From: Gemmatimonadota bacterium | GTDB lineage: Bacteria > Gemmatimonadota > Gemmatimonadetes > Longimicrobiales > Gaopeijiaceae | Length of the DNA: 7,175 nucleotides | Assembly (NCBI GenBank): GCA_015492755.1 | Contig: WGEM01000607.1 | Span: forward strand, 1 to 7,175 | Direction of reading: 5' to 3' | Part shown: piece by piece, positions 1 through 6,317 of the stretch | Layout: the number at the start of each line of letters is the position of its first letter | Position numbering within the stretch: the first letter of the stretch is position 1 | Made by a program: the position numbers and the translations under genes | The notes under the pieces: generated by a model | Database searches by the model: none | What the model saw: the letters and a program-made list of their open reading frames with translations, nothing else | Told to the model about the DNA's origin: nothing

Positions 1-3
1 CCC

Positions 4-747
4 ATGAGCGATCAGGAACTGAACGGAGCGGTGGCCATCGTCACCGGCGGGTCGCGGGGCATCGGCCTGGGCATCGCGCGCGCACTGGCCGAAGTGGGCG
101 CCCGGGTGGCGGTGGTGGCCCGAAACGGGACCCGCGCCCAGGAAGCCGCGGCGGGCCTTCCGGGTGAGGGACACGCCGGGTTCGCCTGCGACGTGTCGGA
201 CCCGCAGCAGGTCTCCGCCACCGCCTCGGCGGTGGAGGAGCGCCTGGGACCCGTCACGATCCTCGTCAACAACGCGGGCGTCACACGGGACAACATCCTC
301 CTCCGCATGAAGGATGAGGAGTTCGATGAGGTCATCGCCATCAACCTCAAGGGCGCCTTCAACTTCATTCGCGCAGTGACGCGCGGCATGATGAAGCGCA
401 AAGAGGGGGTGATCCTCAACATCACCTCGGTGGTGGGGCTCATCGGCAACGCCGGTCAGGCCAACTACGCCGCGTCGAAGGCGGGCCTCGTGGGCCTCAC
501 CAAGAGCGTGGCCAAGGAGCTGGCCAGCCGGGGGGTGCGCTGCAACGCCCTGGCTCCGGGCTTCATCCGCACCGACATGACCGACGCGCTCACCGAGGCG
601 CAGGTGGACGCGCTGAAGGCCCAGATCCCTCTGGGCCGTCTCGGCGAGGTGGACGATGTGGCGGGCGTGGCCAGATTTCTCGTGAGCCCGGCCGCGCGCT
701 ACATTACCGGCCAGGTTCTGGCGGTGGACGGCGGAATGGTCATGTGA
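4..747 (+). CDS. fabG: 3-oxoacyl-[acyl-carrier-protein] reductase FabG
   Basis: This cytoplasmic enzyme reduces 3-oxoacyl-ACP to (3R)-3-hydroxyacyl-ACP with NADPH, the first reductive step of each round of type II fatty-acid elongation. The 247-residue protein is a complete classical short-chain dehydrogenase. The Rossmann nucleotide-binding motif TGGSRGIG is at residues 14-21 and NNAG at 89-92. The catalytic tetrad is Asn114, Ser142, Tyr155 and Lys159, with YAASK in the usual form. The substrate/cofactor loop APGFIRTDMT follows, and the C-terminal VDGGMVM is typical of FabG. Length matches the family (about 245). The ATG lies three bases inside the window, so its ribosome binding site is not visible, but the distance to the glycine-rich motif supports this start. 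The acpP and fabF genes downstream separate FabG from the many look-alike dehydrogenases. fabD or fabH may lie upstream, outside the window. Confidence 0.96.
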   Translation: MSDQELNGAVAIVTGGSRGIGLGIARALAEVGARVAVVARNGTRAQEAAAGLPGEGHAGFACDVSDPQQVSATASAVEERLGPVTILVNNAGVTRDNILLRMKDEEFDEVIAINLKGAFNFIRAVTRGMMKRKEGVILNITSVVGLIGNAGQANYAASKAGLVGLTKSVAKELASRGVRCNALAPGFIRTDMTDALTEAQVDALKAQIPLGRLGEVDDVAGVARFLVSPAARYITGQVLAVDGGMVM

Positions 748-814
748 GTGGCCCGGCCGCCATGTTCGTGACGCATCACATTCACATTGAAGCTGAAACC
801 GTTCAGGAGGAGCA
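748..814 (+). promoter_or_regulatory. acpP leader: strong ribosome binding site, possible internal promoter
   Basis: The 67-bp gap before acpP changes character. After a GC-rich start, bases 764-800 are clearly richer in A and T than the surrounding DNA, and they hold a tandem CACATT repeat (777-782 and 783-788). A full AGGAGG Shine-Dalgarno sequence at 805-810, four bases before the ATG, is the strongest in the window. This fits the high ACP expression expected in bacteria. An internal promoter or an mRNA-processing site is possible, but I see no convincing -35/-10 pair. The ribosome binding site is certain; the promoter is inference. Confidence 0.5.
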
Positions 815-1066
815 ATGAGCGAGTCCATCGAGGCCCGTGTTCGGGAAATCATCATCAACGAGCTGGGCGTCGAGCCCGAGAAGGTCACCGACGACGCGTC
901 ATTCGTGGAGGACCTGGGGGCCGACTCGCTGGACACCGTCGAGCTCGTCATGGCCTTCGAAGAGGAGTTCGGCATCGATATCCCCGACGAGGACGCCGAG
1001 CAGATGCGCACGGTGGGTGACGCCATCAAGTACCTCAAGGAGCACGGCGCCGAAGGAGACGCCTGA
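815..1066 (+). CDS. acpP: Acyl carrier protein AcpP
   Basis: AcpP is the small acidic carrier that holds growing acyl chains as thioesters on a 4'-phosphopantetheine arm and presents them to FabG, FabF and other enzymes. The 83-residue product is a single carrier domain. The attachment serine is Ser38 in the motif GADSLD (residues 35-40; codon at 926-928), followed by the acidic recognition helix [20 protein letters not shown]. The C-terminus has the usual VGDAIKYL helix and a short Gly/Asp/Ala tail. Length is slightly above the E. coli protein (78). The start is fixed by AGGAGG four bases upstream. Activation needs a holo-ACP synthase, which is not encoded here. It sits between fabG and fabF, the common order in bacterial fab clusters. 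Confidence 0.97.
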   Translation: MSESIEARVREIIINELGVEPEKVTDDASFVEDLGADSLDTVELVMAFEEEFGIDIPDEDAEQMRTVGDAIKYLKEHGAEGDA

Positions 1067-1102
1067 GGGCGTGCCCGGACGCGGGTCGGTCTCGTCTACG
1101 GT

Positions 1103-1106
1103 GAGG
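1103..1106 (+). promoter_or_regulatory. Ribosome binding site of fabF
   Basis: GAGG lies eight bases before the ATG at 1115 in the 48-bp gap after acpP. The spacing supports this ATG as the fabF start. No convincing terminator or promoter is visible in the gap, so fabF is probably co-transcribed with acpP. Confidence 0.6.
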
Positions 1107-1114
1107 TAGGGCGC

Positions 1115-2377
1115 ATGGGGACGGACGGAACGGTGCGGCGCGTCGTCGTCACCGGCATGGGGCTCGTGAGCCCGCTGGGCCACGACGTGGCGTCCAGCTG
1201 GGAGGCCATGCTGGCGGGTCGGAGCGGCGGTGGCCCGGTGACCCTCTTCGAGGCCACCGAGGAGTTCGCCTGCCGGATCGCGTGCGAGGTCAAGGACTTC
1301 GATCCGCTGGACTACATCGAGCGCAAGGAAGTGAAGCGCTACGATCGGGTCTCGCAGTTCGCCGTGGCGGCGGCCGCTCAGGCGCTGGAGGCGGCGGGGT
1401 TGGAGGGTGTGCCGGAGGGTGAAGACCCGAAGCGCTACGGAGTGATCTTCGGGAGCGGGATCGGGGGAATCGCCACCTTCGAAGAGCAGCACCGCCGCTT
1501 CCTGGAGGGCGGCCCCCGTCGGGTGAGCCCCTTCTTCATCCCCATGTTCATCCCCGACATGTCGGCGGGCTACATCTCCATGCGGTGGAACCTGCAGGGG
1601 CCCAACTACGCCACCGTGTCGGCGTGCGCGTCCTCGGCGCACGCCATCGGCGACGCCATGCGCCACATCCGCCACGGCGACGCGGACGTCATGGTGGCAG
1701 GCGGGGCCGAGGCCACCATCACCCCCATGACCTTCGCGGGATTCTCGGCCATGAAGGCCATGTCCACCCGGAACGACGATCCTGCGGGGGCCAGCCGGCC
1801 CTTCTCCGCGGACCGTGACGGCTTCGTCATGGGGGAGGGCGCCGGCGCCCTGGTCCTGGAGTCCCTGGAGCACGCCCTGGAGCGCGGCGCGCCCATCCTG
1901 GCGGAGATCGCCGGATACGGGCTCTCGGCGGACGCCTACCACATCACCGCACCCCCGCCGGACGGCTACGGGGCCCAGAACGCCATGCGCATGGCGCTGG
2001 CCTACGCCGGAGCCGCACCCGAGGAGGTGGACTACGTGAACGCCCACGGCACGTCCACCATGGCGGACGCCATCGAGACGCACGCCATCAAGGAGGTGCT
2101 GGGCCCCCACGCGTACGAGACCGTGGTGGGCTCCACCAAGTCCATGACCGGCCACCTCCTGGGCGCCGCCGGCGCGCTGGAGGCCATTGTCTGCGTGCAG
2201 GCGTGCCGTGACGGAAAGATCCCGCCCACCATCAACTTTACGGGTCCCGATCCCGCGTGCGACCTGAACTACGCCCACGACGGCATGGTGGAGCGGCCGG
2301 TCTCTCTGGCGCTTACGAACTCCTTCGGCTTCGGCGGGCACAACGTGTGTCTCGCCATCCGACGCTGGGAGGGGTGA
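1115..2377 (+). CDS. fabF: 3-oxoacyl-[acyl-carrier-protein] synthase II (FabF)
   Basis: FabF is a cytoplasmic condensing enzyme. It takes an acyl chain from acyl-ACP onto a cysteine, decarboxylates malonyl-ACP and joins the two into 3-oxoacyl-ACP, lengthening the chain by two carbons. The 420-residue protein has the two-part thiolase-like fold. The N-terminal strand is VVVTGMGLVSPLG (residues 10-22). The nucleophile is Cys171 in VSACASSAHAIGDA (codon 1625-1627). The catalytic histidines are His311 (NAHGTST) and His347 (TGHLLGAAGA), with conserved Lys342 in GSTKSMTGH. The C-terminal NSFGFGGHN gating loop is present. The Cys-His-His triad marks an elongating enzyme rather than FabH. Length fits FabF (about 413). 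The loop after His311 reads TSTMADAIET, which appears one residue shorter than the common form. FabF is favoured over FabB by length and by position after acpP. Confidence 0.95.
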   Translation: MGTDGTVRRVVVTGMGLVSPLGHDVASSWEAMLAGRSGGGPVTLFEATEEFACRIACEVKDFDPLDYIERKEVKRYDRVSQFAVAAAAQALEAAGLEGVPEGEDPKRYGVIFGSGIGGIATFEEQHRRFLEGGPRRVSPFFIPMFIPDMSAGYISMRWNLQGPNYATVSACASSAHAIGDAMRHIRHGDADVMVAGGAEATITPMTFAGFSAMKAMSTRNDDPAGASRPFSADRDGFVMGEGAGALVLESLEHALERGAPILAEIAGYGLSADAYHITAPPPDGYGAQNAMRMALAYAGAAPEEVDYVNAHGTSTMADAIETHAIKEVLGPHAYETVVGSTKSMTGHLLGAAGALEAIVCVQACRDGKIPPTINFTGPDPACDLNYAHDGMVERPVSLALTNSFGFGGHNVCLAIRRWEG

Positions 2378-2429
2378 GGACGCCCGGTCCCGCCCACCGC
2401 GTTCGGGGACTCCCGTCACGGGGGCGCGC

Positions 2430-2954
2430 ATGAGAATCGGCATCGGCTACGACTCCCACCGCTTCGACGCGGCGCGCCCGTTGATCCTGGGCGGCGTGCG
2501 CATTCCCGACCACGCGGGTCTCACCGGGCATTCCGATGGAGACGCGGTGGCGCACGCGGTGATCGACGCCCTGCTGGGCGCCGCCGGCGCGGGTGACGTG
2601 GGGACGCACTTTCCGCCCACCGACGCCGCGTGGAAGGACGCCGACTCCATGGAGCTCCTGGCCCGGGCGGTGCGCCTGGTGGACGACCGGGACTACGACA
2701 TCGTCAACGTGGACGTGGTGGTGGTGTGTGAGACGCCCAGGATCGCGCCTCACGCCCAGGCCATGCGCCTCCGCCTCGGCGAGGTCATGGGGATCTCGGC
2801 GGGGGCGGTCTCGCTGAAGGGGAAGACCAACGAGGGCATGGGCTGGATCGGGGCGGGGGAGGGCGTGGCGGTGCACGCCGTGGCCCTCCTTCGGTCCAGG
2901 GTGGCCGCCGACGGCGGGAGCGGAGGCGCCGGCGGAGGCGCCTGGCCGCTGTAG
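2430..2954 (+). CDS. ispF: 2-C-methyl-D-erythritol 2,4-cyclodiphosphate synthase IspF
   Basis: IspF converts 4-diphosphocytidyl-2-C-methyl-D-erythritol 2-phosphate to the 2,4-cyclodiphosphate with release of CMP, in the MEP route to isoprenoids. It normally works as a metal-dependent homotrimer in the cytoplasm. The 174-residue protein opens with the family signature RIGIGYDSHRF. The metal ligands are Asp8, His10 and His42, and the GHSDGDAVAH segment (33-42) and GTHFPPTD (58-65) are intact. The C-terminal nucleotide region LKGKTNEGMGWIGAGEGVAVHAVALL is recognisable. The body matches the usual length (about 159), but residues 160-174 are an added Gly/Ala tail. The start is set by the N-terminal signature; only a weak G-rich ribosome site precedes it. 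ispF is often fused to or beside ispD, but no ispD is seen here. The 52-bp gap from fabF suggests the same transcript. Confidence 0.96.
   Translation: MRIGIGYDSHRFDAARPLILGGVRIPDHAGLTGHSDGDAVAHAVIDALLGAAGAGDVGTHFPPTDAAWKDADSMELLARAVRLVDDRDYDIVNVDVVVVCETPRIAPHAQAMRLRLGEVMGISAGAVSLKGKTNEGMGWIGAGEGVAVHAVALLRSRVAADGGSGGAGGGAWPL
2921..2942 (+). repeat. In-gene tandem repeat, 12-bp period, in the ispF tail
   Basis: The 10-mer CGGAGGCGCC occurs at 2921-2930 and again at 2933-2942. It encodes Gly-Gly-Ala-Gly followed by Gly-Gly-Ala-Trp (residues 165-172) at the end of IspF. The period is exactly four codons, so gain or loss of a unit keeps the frame. It looks like a small slippage duplication outside the conserved fold. 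Confidence 0.7.
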
Positions 2955-2975
2955 GAGCCGCGCCCGCCACCCGCC

Positions 2976-3587
2976 GTGAGCGACCTCCTCGCCTGGATGC
3001 TGGAGCTCCCCCGGGGGCCGCTCTACCTGCTCCTGGGCGTGGGCGCTGCGCTGGAGAACGTGATCCCGGCGGTGCCCGCCGACACCTTCGTCGCCCTGGG
3101 CGGGCTCCTGGTGGAAACCGGGGGGCTGTCCGCCGGCACCATCTGGGCCGCCACCTGGGTGGGGAACGTGGCGTCGGCGCTGGCCATGTACCGTCTCGCT
3201 TACGTGCACGGGAAGGCGGTCTTCCAGAGCCGTGTGGGACGGCGGCTCCTCCGGCCGCATCAGCTCGAGCGGATGCGGGGCTTCTACGCCCGGTACGGCA
3301 CCCTCGCCATCTTCTTCACCCGCTTCCTCCCCGGCCTCCGCTCGGTGGTGCCGGTCTTCGCCGGAGTGTCGCACCAGCCCTTCCTGCGCGTGGCGGTTCC
3401 GGTGGCGCTGGCGTCGGCCATCTGGTACGGTGTCCTCCTGGAGCTCGGTCGCCTTGCGGGCCGCAATCTGGACCTCCTGGCATCGTGGCTCTCGAGGATG
3501 AACACCACGCTCTGGATCGTCATGCTGGTGGTTCTGGTCCCCATCGGGATCTGGTGGTGGCGCACGCGGCATCCTCCCCATGACTGA
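2976..3587 (+). CDS. DedA/VTT-family inner-membrane protein, probable lipid transporter
   Basis: This is an integral membrane protein of the DedA (SNARE-associated/VTT) family. Members are linked to proton-dependent membrane homeostasis, and some carry undecaprenyl phosphate or phospholipids across the membrane. The 203-residue product has the re-entrant signature LENVIPAVPADTFVALGG (26-43) with Glu27 and Asp36, then WVGNVASALAMY (61-72). The hallmark FFTRFLPGLRSVVPVFAG (113-130) follows, with Arg116, Pro119 and Arg122. Hydrophobic stretches at about 15-48, 54-72, 108-130, 133-155 and 178-195 fit the family, and the C-terminus is basic and cytoplasmic-looking. Asp36 sits where many members have Glu. 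The GTG start at 2976 has only a distant GGAG at 2954-2957; the ATG at 2997 would lose seven residues. It follows ispF by 21 bp and overlaps the next gene, suggesting translational coupling. The substrate is not known. Confidence 0.88.
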   Translation: MSDLLAWMLELPRGPLYLLLGVGAALENVIPAVPADTFVALGGLLVETGGLSAGTIWAATWVGNVASALAMYRLAYVHGKAVFQSRVGRRLLRPHQLERMRGFYARYGTLAIFFTRFLPGLRSVVPVFAGVSHQPFLRVAVPVALASAIWYGVLLELGRLAGRNLDLLASWLSRMNTTLWIVMLVVLVPIGIWWWRTRHPPHD

Positions 3588-4500
3588 GCCGCTTCCGGAC
3601 CGCCTGCGCCGCGCCTTCCTCCTGGAACAGTTCGAGGATCACCTTACCTTCGAACGCGGCCTCTCGCCGCGTACGGTGGCGGCCTACCGGCGGGACCTGG
3701 AGCGCTGGCTGGGGCGGATGGCGGAGCGCGGGCGGGATCGCCCGGGGGAGGTGACGCCCGCCGACCTGAGCGCGTGGTCGGGCTCGCTCTACGACGCCGG
3801 TCTGTCGCCCCGTTCCATCCGTCGGGCTCAGTCGGCGCTGCGCACCTACTATCGATTCCTCCTCGACGAGGGTGCCGTCCAGGACGACCCCACCGAACGG
3901 CTCGTGGCGCCGCGTGTGGGACGGCCGCTTCCCGACGTGCTCAGCGTGGAGGAGGTGATGCGGCTCCTGGAGGCGCCGGATCCTGCCTCTCCGATGTACT
4001 GGAGGGACCGGGCCATTCTGGAATTCCTCTACGCCACGGGTGTCCGGGTGTCGGAGCTGGTGGAGCTGCCGCTCCGGGCGCTGGACCGCGACGACGGCTT
4101 CGTCACCGTCTTCGGCAAGGGGAGCCGCGAGCGCATCGTCCCGGTGGGCGCGCCTGCGCGCGCGGCGGTGGAGCGCTACCTGCGGGAGGTGCGACCCCAC
4201 CTGGATCGGGGGCGAGGGAAGGGAATCGTCTTCCTCAGCGCCCGCGGCGGACCGCTCCGACGTGAGTCGGTGTGGAGGGTGGTGCGCCAGGCCGCCCGGC
4301 GGGCGGGGATCGGGGGAAAGGTCTCACCCCACACGCTGCGTCACTCCTTCGCCACGCACCTCCTGGAAGGGGGGGCGGACCTGGCGGCGGTGCAGGAGCT
4401 CCTGGGCCACGTGGACATCTCCACCACCCAGATCTATACGCACCTGGACCGAGGATACCTCCGGGAGGTGCATCGCCGCTACCACCCCAGGAGTGGATAG
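3580..4500 (+). CDS. xerD: Tyrosine recombinase of the XerC/XerD type, probably XerD
   Basis: Xer recombinases cut and rejoin DNA at the chromosomal dif site near the terminus to resolve chromosome dimers before cell division. The 306-residue protein has an N-terminal core-binding (SAM-like) domain at about 12-98 and a catalytic domain from about 118. All six catalytic residues are present: Arg156 (TGVRVSEL), Lys180 (GKGSRER), His251 and Arg254 (HTLRHSFATHLL), His277 (LLGHVDISTTQIYTH) and the nucleophile Tyr286. Their spacing is almost that of E. coli XerD. The C-terminal tail RYHPRSG favours XerD over XerC, but a lone XerA-like enzyme or a XerC is possible. Its ATG overlaps the end of the DedA-family gene by 8 bp, so translation is probably coupled. 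The complete active site and housekeeping neighbours argue against a phage or integron integrase. Confidence 0.92.
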   Translation: MTEPLPDRLRRAFLLEQFEDHLTFERGLSPRTVAAYRRDLERWLGRMAERGRDRPGEVTPADLSAWSGSLYDAGLSPRSIRRAQSALRTYYRFLLDEGAVQDDPTERLVAPRVGRPLPDVLSVEEVMRLLEAPDPASPMYWRDRAILEFLYATGVRVSELVELPLRALDRDDGFVTVFGKGSRERIVPVGAPARAAVERYLREVRPHLDRGRGKGIVFLSARGGPLRRESVWRVVRQAARRAGIGGKVSPHTLRHSFATHLLEGGADLAAVQELLGHVDISTTQIYTHLDRGYLREVHRRYHPRSG

Positions 4501-4509
4501 CCGGCCGAC

Positions 4510-4559
4510 GCACCGCGCCCCCGGCGGGTTCGAAGACCCGCCTCGACGGGAGGCGGTGC
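4510..4559. terminator. Nested inverted repeats between convergent genes, putative bidirectional terminator
   Basis: The 67-bp gap between the convergent recombinase and protease genes is almost filled by inverted repeats. An outer 7-bp stem pairs GCACCGC (4510-4516) with GCGGTGC (4553-4559). Inside it, GGCGGGT (4523-4529) pairs with ACCCGCC (4536-4542) around a 6-base loop. A competing 6-bp stem pairs CCGCCT (4538-4543) with AGGCGG (4551-4556). There is no T-run on either side, so it is not a textbook intrinsic terminator. Position and symmetry still favour a role in ending transcription from both sides; folding energy was not computed. Confidence 0.55.
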
Positions 4560-4567
4560 CCCGGCGG

Positions 4568-6175
4568 CTACCGGCCCCCCGCTCCCGCCGGCGCTCCGGT
4601 GTGCGAGAGGGGCGTGCCGGCGGCCTCGAACAGCTCGGCCTGCGTGATGGCCGTTCCCAGGAGCCGTGCCGCCTCCGCCAGGACCGGATCGCGCTCCATG
4701 CGGAAGTACGCTTCCCGCCCCAGATCGTCCATCCGCTGTGCCACGGCGATGCGGGCACGCCAGTGCAGGTATTCCCGCACGGTGGGGTCGGCCAGCGTCT
4801 CCGCGGAGATCCCCTCGTCGGCGAGCTGCTGCAGGAAGGTCTCGAATTCCGCGTCGCGCACGCCCGGCGTCGCGTTCTCGGCCCTGCGCGCGCGGGCGAG
4901 CTCGAAGCCCAGCTCCGCCAGGCGGAGGCCCAGCGGCACCTGCTTCTCGTTCACCTCCTGGATGAGGCGGCGCTCCCCCGCCCGCAGCGTGTCGTCCGCC
5001 ACCTCCAGGTCCGGGAAGATCCCTCCTCCCGACACCAGCTCGCGGCCGCCCGGAGTGATGACCGTGGGGAAGGTGTCGGGGTCCTCCGCCAGCGGCCTCC
5101 CCTGCGCGTCCCGGGGACGCTGCAACGACCGGCCCAGCGGCGTGTGCCAGGCTCCGGTGGTGAAACGGAGCTTCCGCCCGTAGGGAAGATCCAGCACCGA
5201 CTGCACGACGCCCTTGCCGAAGGTTCGTTCACCGATGATGAGCGCCCGGTCGTAGTCCTGCAGTGCCCCGGCCAGGATCTCCGCCCCGGAGGCGGTGAAG
5301 CGGTCCACCAGGATGACGATGGGCAGGTCGGGCACCAACTGCGGCCAGCGATCGGTGAAGGAGTCCTCCTCCATCTCGCCCGGCGCTCCGCCGGGGACAC
5401 GCTGGACGGTGCTGGCCAGCGTGGAACCCGGCTTGAGGAAGAGGTCCGCCAGCATGAGGGACTCGTCCAGGAATCCGCCCGGGTTGCGGCGCAGGTCGAT
5501 GATGATCCCGCGGGTGCGCTGCAGTTCTCCCAGCGCCCGGTTCATCTCCCTGGCGGCATTCCGCGCCACCCGGTCCATCATCACGTATCCCACGTTCGTG
5601 GGCAGCACGCCGTAGTGCACCGCCGGGACGTGCACCTGTGCCCGTATGATCTCGAAGCTGATGGGTTCGTCGAAGCCCTGGCGCCGGATCCGCACGGTCA
5701 CCGGGGTGCCCACCGGTCCGCGGATGGAGTCGGCGGCCATGTCCGTGGTCCAGTGGGTGGCGTCGTGCTCGTTCACGCCCACGATGACGTCGCCCACCAG
5801 AATCCCCGCCTCGTCGGCGGGTGTGCCCCGGAATACGGCGGTGACGGTGACCCGCTCGTTCAGCGGGGTGATCTGCAGGCCGATCCCGGAGTAGTTCCCG
5901 GTGGTCTCTTCCTCCCACGCCTCCGACTCCCGCGGCGTGAAGAGCGCCGCATAGGGGTCGTTGAGCGACTCGATGAGGCCATCGATGGCGCTCTCCCACA
6001 GCGTGGAGTCGTCGAACGCCTCCATGTGCATGGTGGAGATGGCACGGATGGCGCGCGCCAGCACCTCCGCCTGAGGTGGCGGAGCCTCCTGGCTTCGGGG
6101 CGCGGCGGTCTGAGCGAGGACCCCGGGGGACCCGAGCACCAGGGCGAGGAGAAGTACGACGAATCGGGATTTCAT
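4568..6175 (-). CDS. Exported S41-family carboxyl-terminal processing protease
   Basis: This serine protease of the CtpA/Prc family cleaves proteins near their C-termini, usually in the periplasm or envelope. The 535-residue product starts with a signal peptide: basic MKSR, a hydrophobic core, and a likely cut after Leu-Ala at 20-21. A helical region follows, then NDPYAALFTP (72-81) and a PDZ domain at about 95-180 (GNYSGIGLQITP to RIRRQGF). The protease core contains DLRRNPGG (227-234), nucleophile Ser296 in TASGAE (codon 5288-5290), Lys321 in FGKG and Gln325, at the classic +25 and +4 spacings. The TPLGRSLQRP and GGGIFPD (383-389) motifs complete it. About 146 further residues, mostly helix-like and charged, form an unassigned extension. 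The ATG at 6175 is chosen over a TTG at 6196 because the signal peptide begins there and GAGG lies six bases upstream. Natural substrates are unknown. Confidence 0.93.
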   Translation of the reverse strand: MKSRFVVLLLALVLGSPGVLAQTAAPRSQEAPPPQAEVLARAIRAISTMHMEAFDDSTLWESAIDGLIESLNDPYAALFTPRESEAWEEETTGNYSGIGLQITPLNERVTVTAVFRGTPADEAGILVGDVIVGVNEHDATHWTTDMAADSIRGPVGTPVTVRIRRQGFDEPISFEIIRAQVHVPAVHYGVLPTNVGYVMMDRVARNAAREMNRALGELQRTRGIIIDLRRNPGGFLDESLMLADLFLKPGSTLASTVQRVPGGAPGEMEEDSFTDRWPQLVPDLPIVILVDRFTASGAEILAGALQDYDRALIIGERTFGKGVVQSVLDLPYGRKLRFTTGAWHTPLGRSLQRPRDAQGRPLAEDPDTFPTVITPGGRELVSGGGIFPDLEVADDTLRAGERRLIQEVNEKQVPLGLRLAELGFELARARRAENATPGVRDAEFETFLQQLADEGISAETLADPTVREYLHWRARIAVAQRMDDLGREAYFRMERDPVLAEAARLLGTAITQAELFEAAGTPLSHTGAPAGAGGR

Positions 6176-6181
6176 GCGCGG

Positions 6182-6185
6182 CCTC
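6182..6185 (-). promoter_or_regulatory. Ribosome binding site of the S41 protease
   Basis: On the minus strand this reads GAGG, six bases before the ATG at 6175. It decides the start: the alternative in-frame TTG at 6196 has only a very close AGG and would put seven charged residues before an otherwise standard signal peptide. Confidence 0.6.
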
Positions 6186-6309
6186 GAGGAACGCAACCTG
6201 AAGACTGGAACCCGTGTCTAACCCCTCCGCGCCGCGGCGCGTTCCGCCCCGCGGCGCTGTGAAGTGGCGTCCGACACGGTACCTTTCTGTGTCGCGTCCG
6301 TCCACGGTA

Positions 6310-6317
6310 GGGAGAGG
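6310..6317 (+). promoter_or_regulatory. Ribosome binding site of the carbon-nitrogen hydrolase gene
   Basis: The purine-rich GGGAGAGG lies ten bases before the ATG at 6328. An in-frame TGA at 6319-6321 blocks any earlier start, so this ATG is the only reasonable one for the gene. Confidence 0.6.

Noticed and set aside
2378..2429. A possible small hairpin, CCCG/CGGG at 2412-2422, before ispF.
   Set aside because: A 4-bp stem in GC-rich DNA is expected by chance, and it has no T-run or other supporting feature.
899..2443. A 514-codon open frame on the - strand opposite acpP and fabF.
   Set aside because: It is antisense to two well-supported genes, has a low-complexity Arg/Gly/His composition, and shows no domain or plausible ribosome site.
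2313..3581. A 422-codon open frame on the - strand opposite ispF and the DedA-family gene.
   Set aside because: It mirrors the codon bias of the + strand genes and consists of His/Pro/Arg-rich sequence without motifs.
4510..4559. tRNA-like look: a 7-bp outer stem and a TTCGAAG loop like a T-arm.
   Set aside because: It is only 50 bases long, has no D-arm or anticodon arm, and the inner stem is 7 bp rather than 5. Convergent-gene terminator symmetry explains it better.
3580..4567. A dif or attachment site near the recombinase gene that would mark a mobile element.
   Set aside because: I saw no 28-bp dif-like sequence and no direct-repeat boundaries. The neighbours are housekeeping genes with matching composition.
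6176..6196. A TTG start at 6196 that would lengthen the protease by seven residues.
   Set aside because: The ATG at 6175 begins a standard signal peptide and has GAGG at good spacing; the TTG lacks a suitable ribosome site.
4040..6262. A 740-codon open frame on the + strand across the end of the recombinase gene and the whole protease gene.
   Set aside because: It runs antisense to a protease with a complete active site and out of frame with the recombinase. Its composition is rich in Arg, Gly, Pro and His with no recognisable motif. Long spurious frames are expected in DNA this GC-rich.
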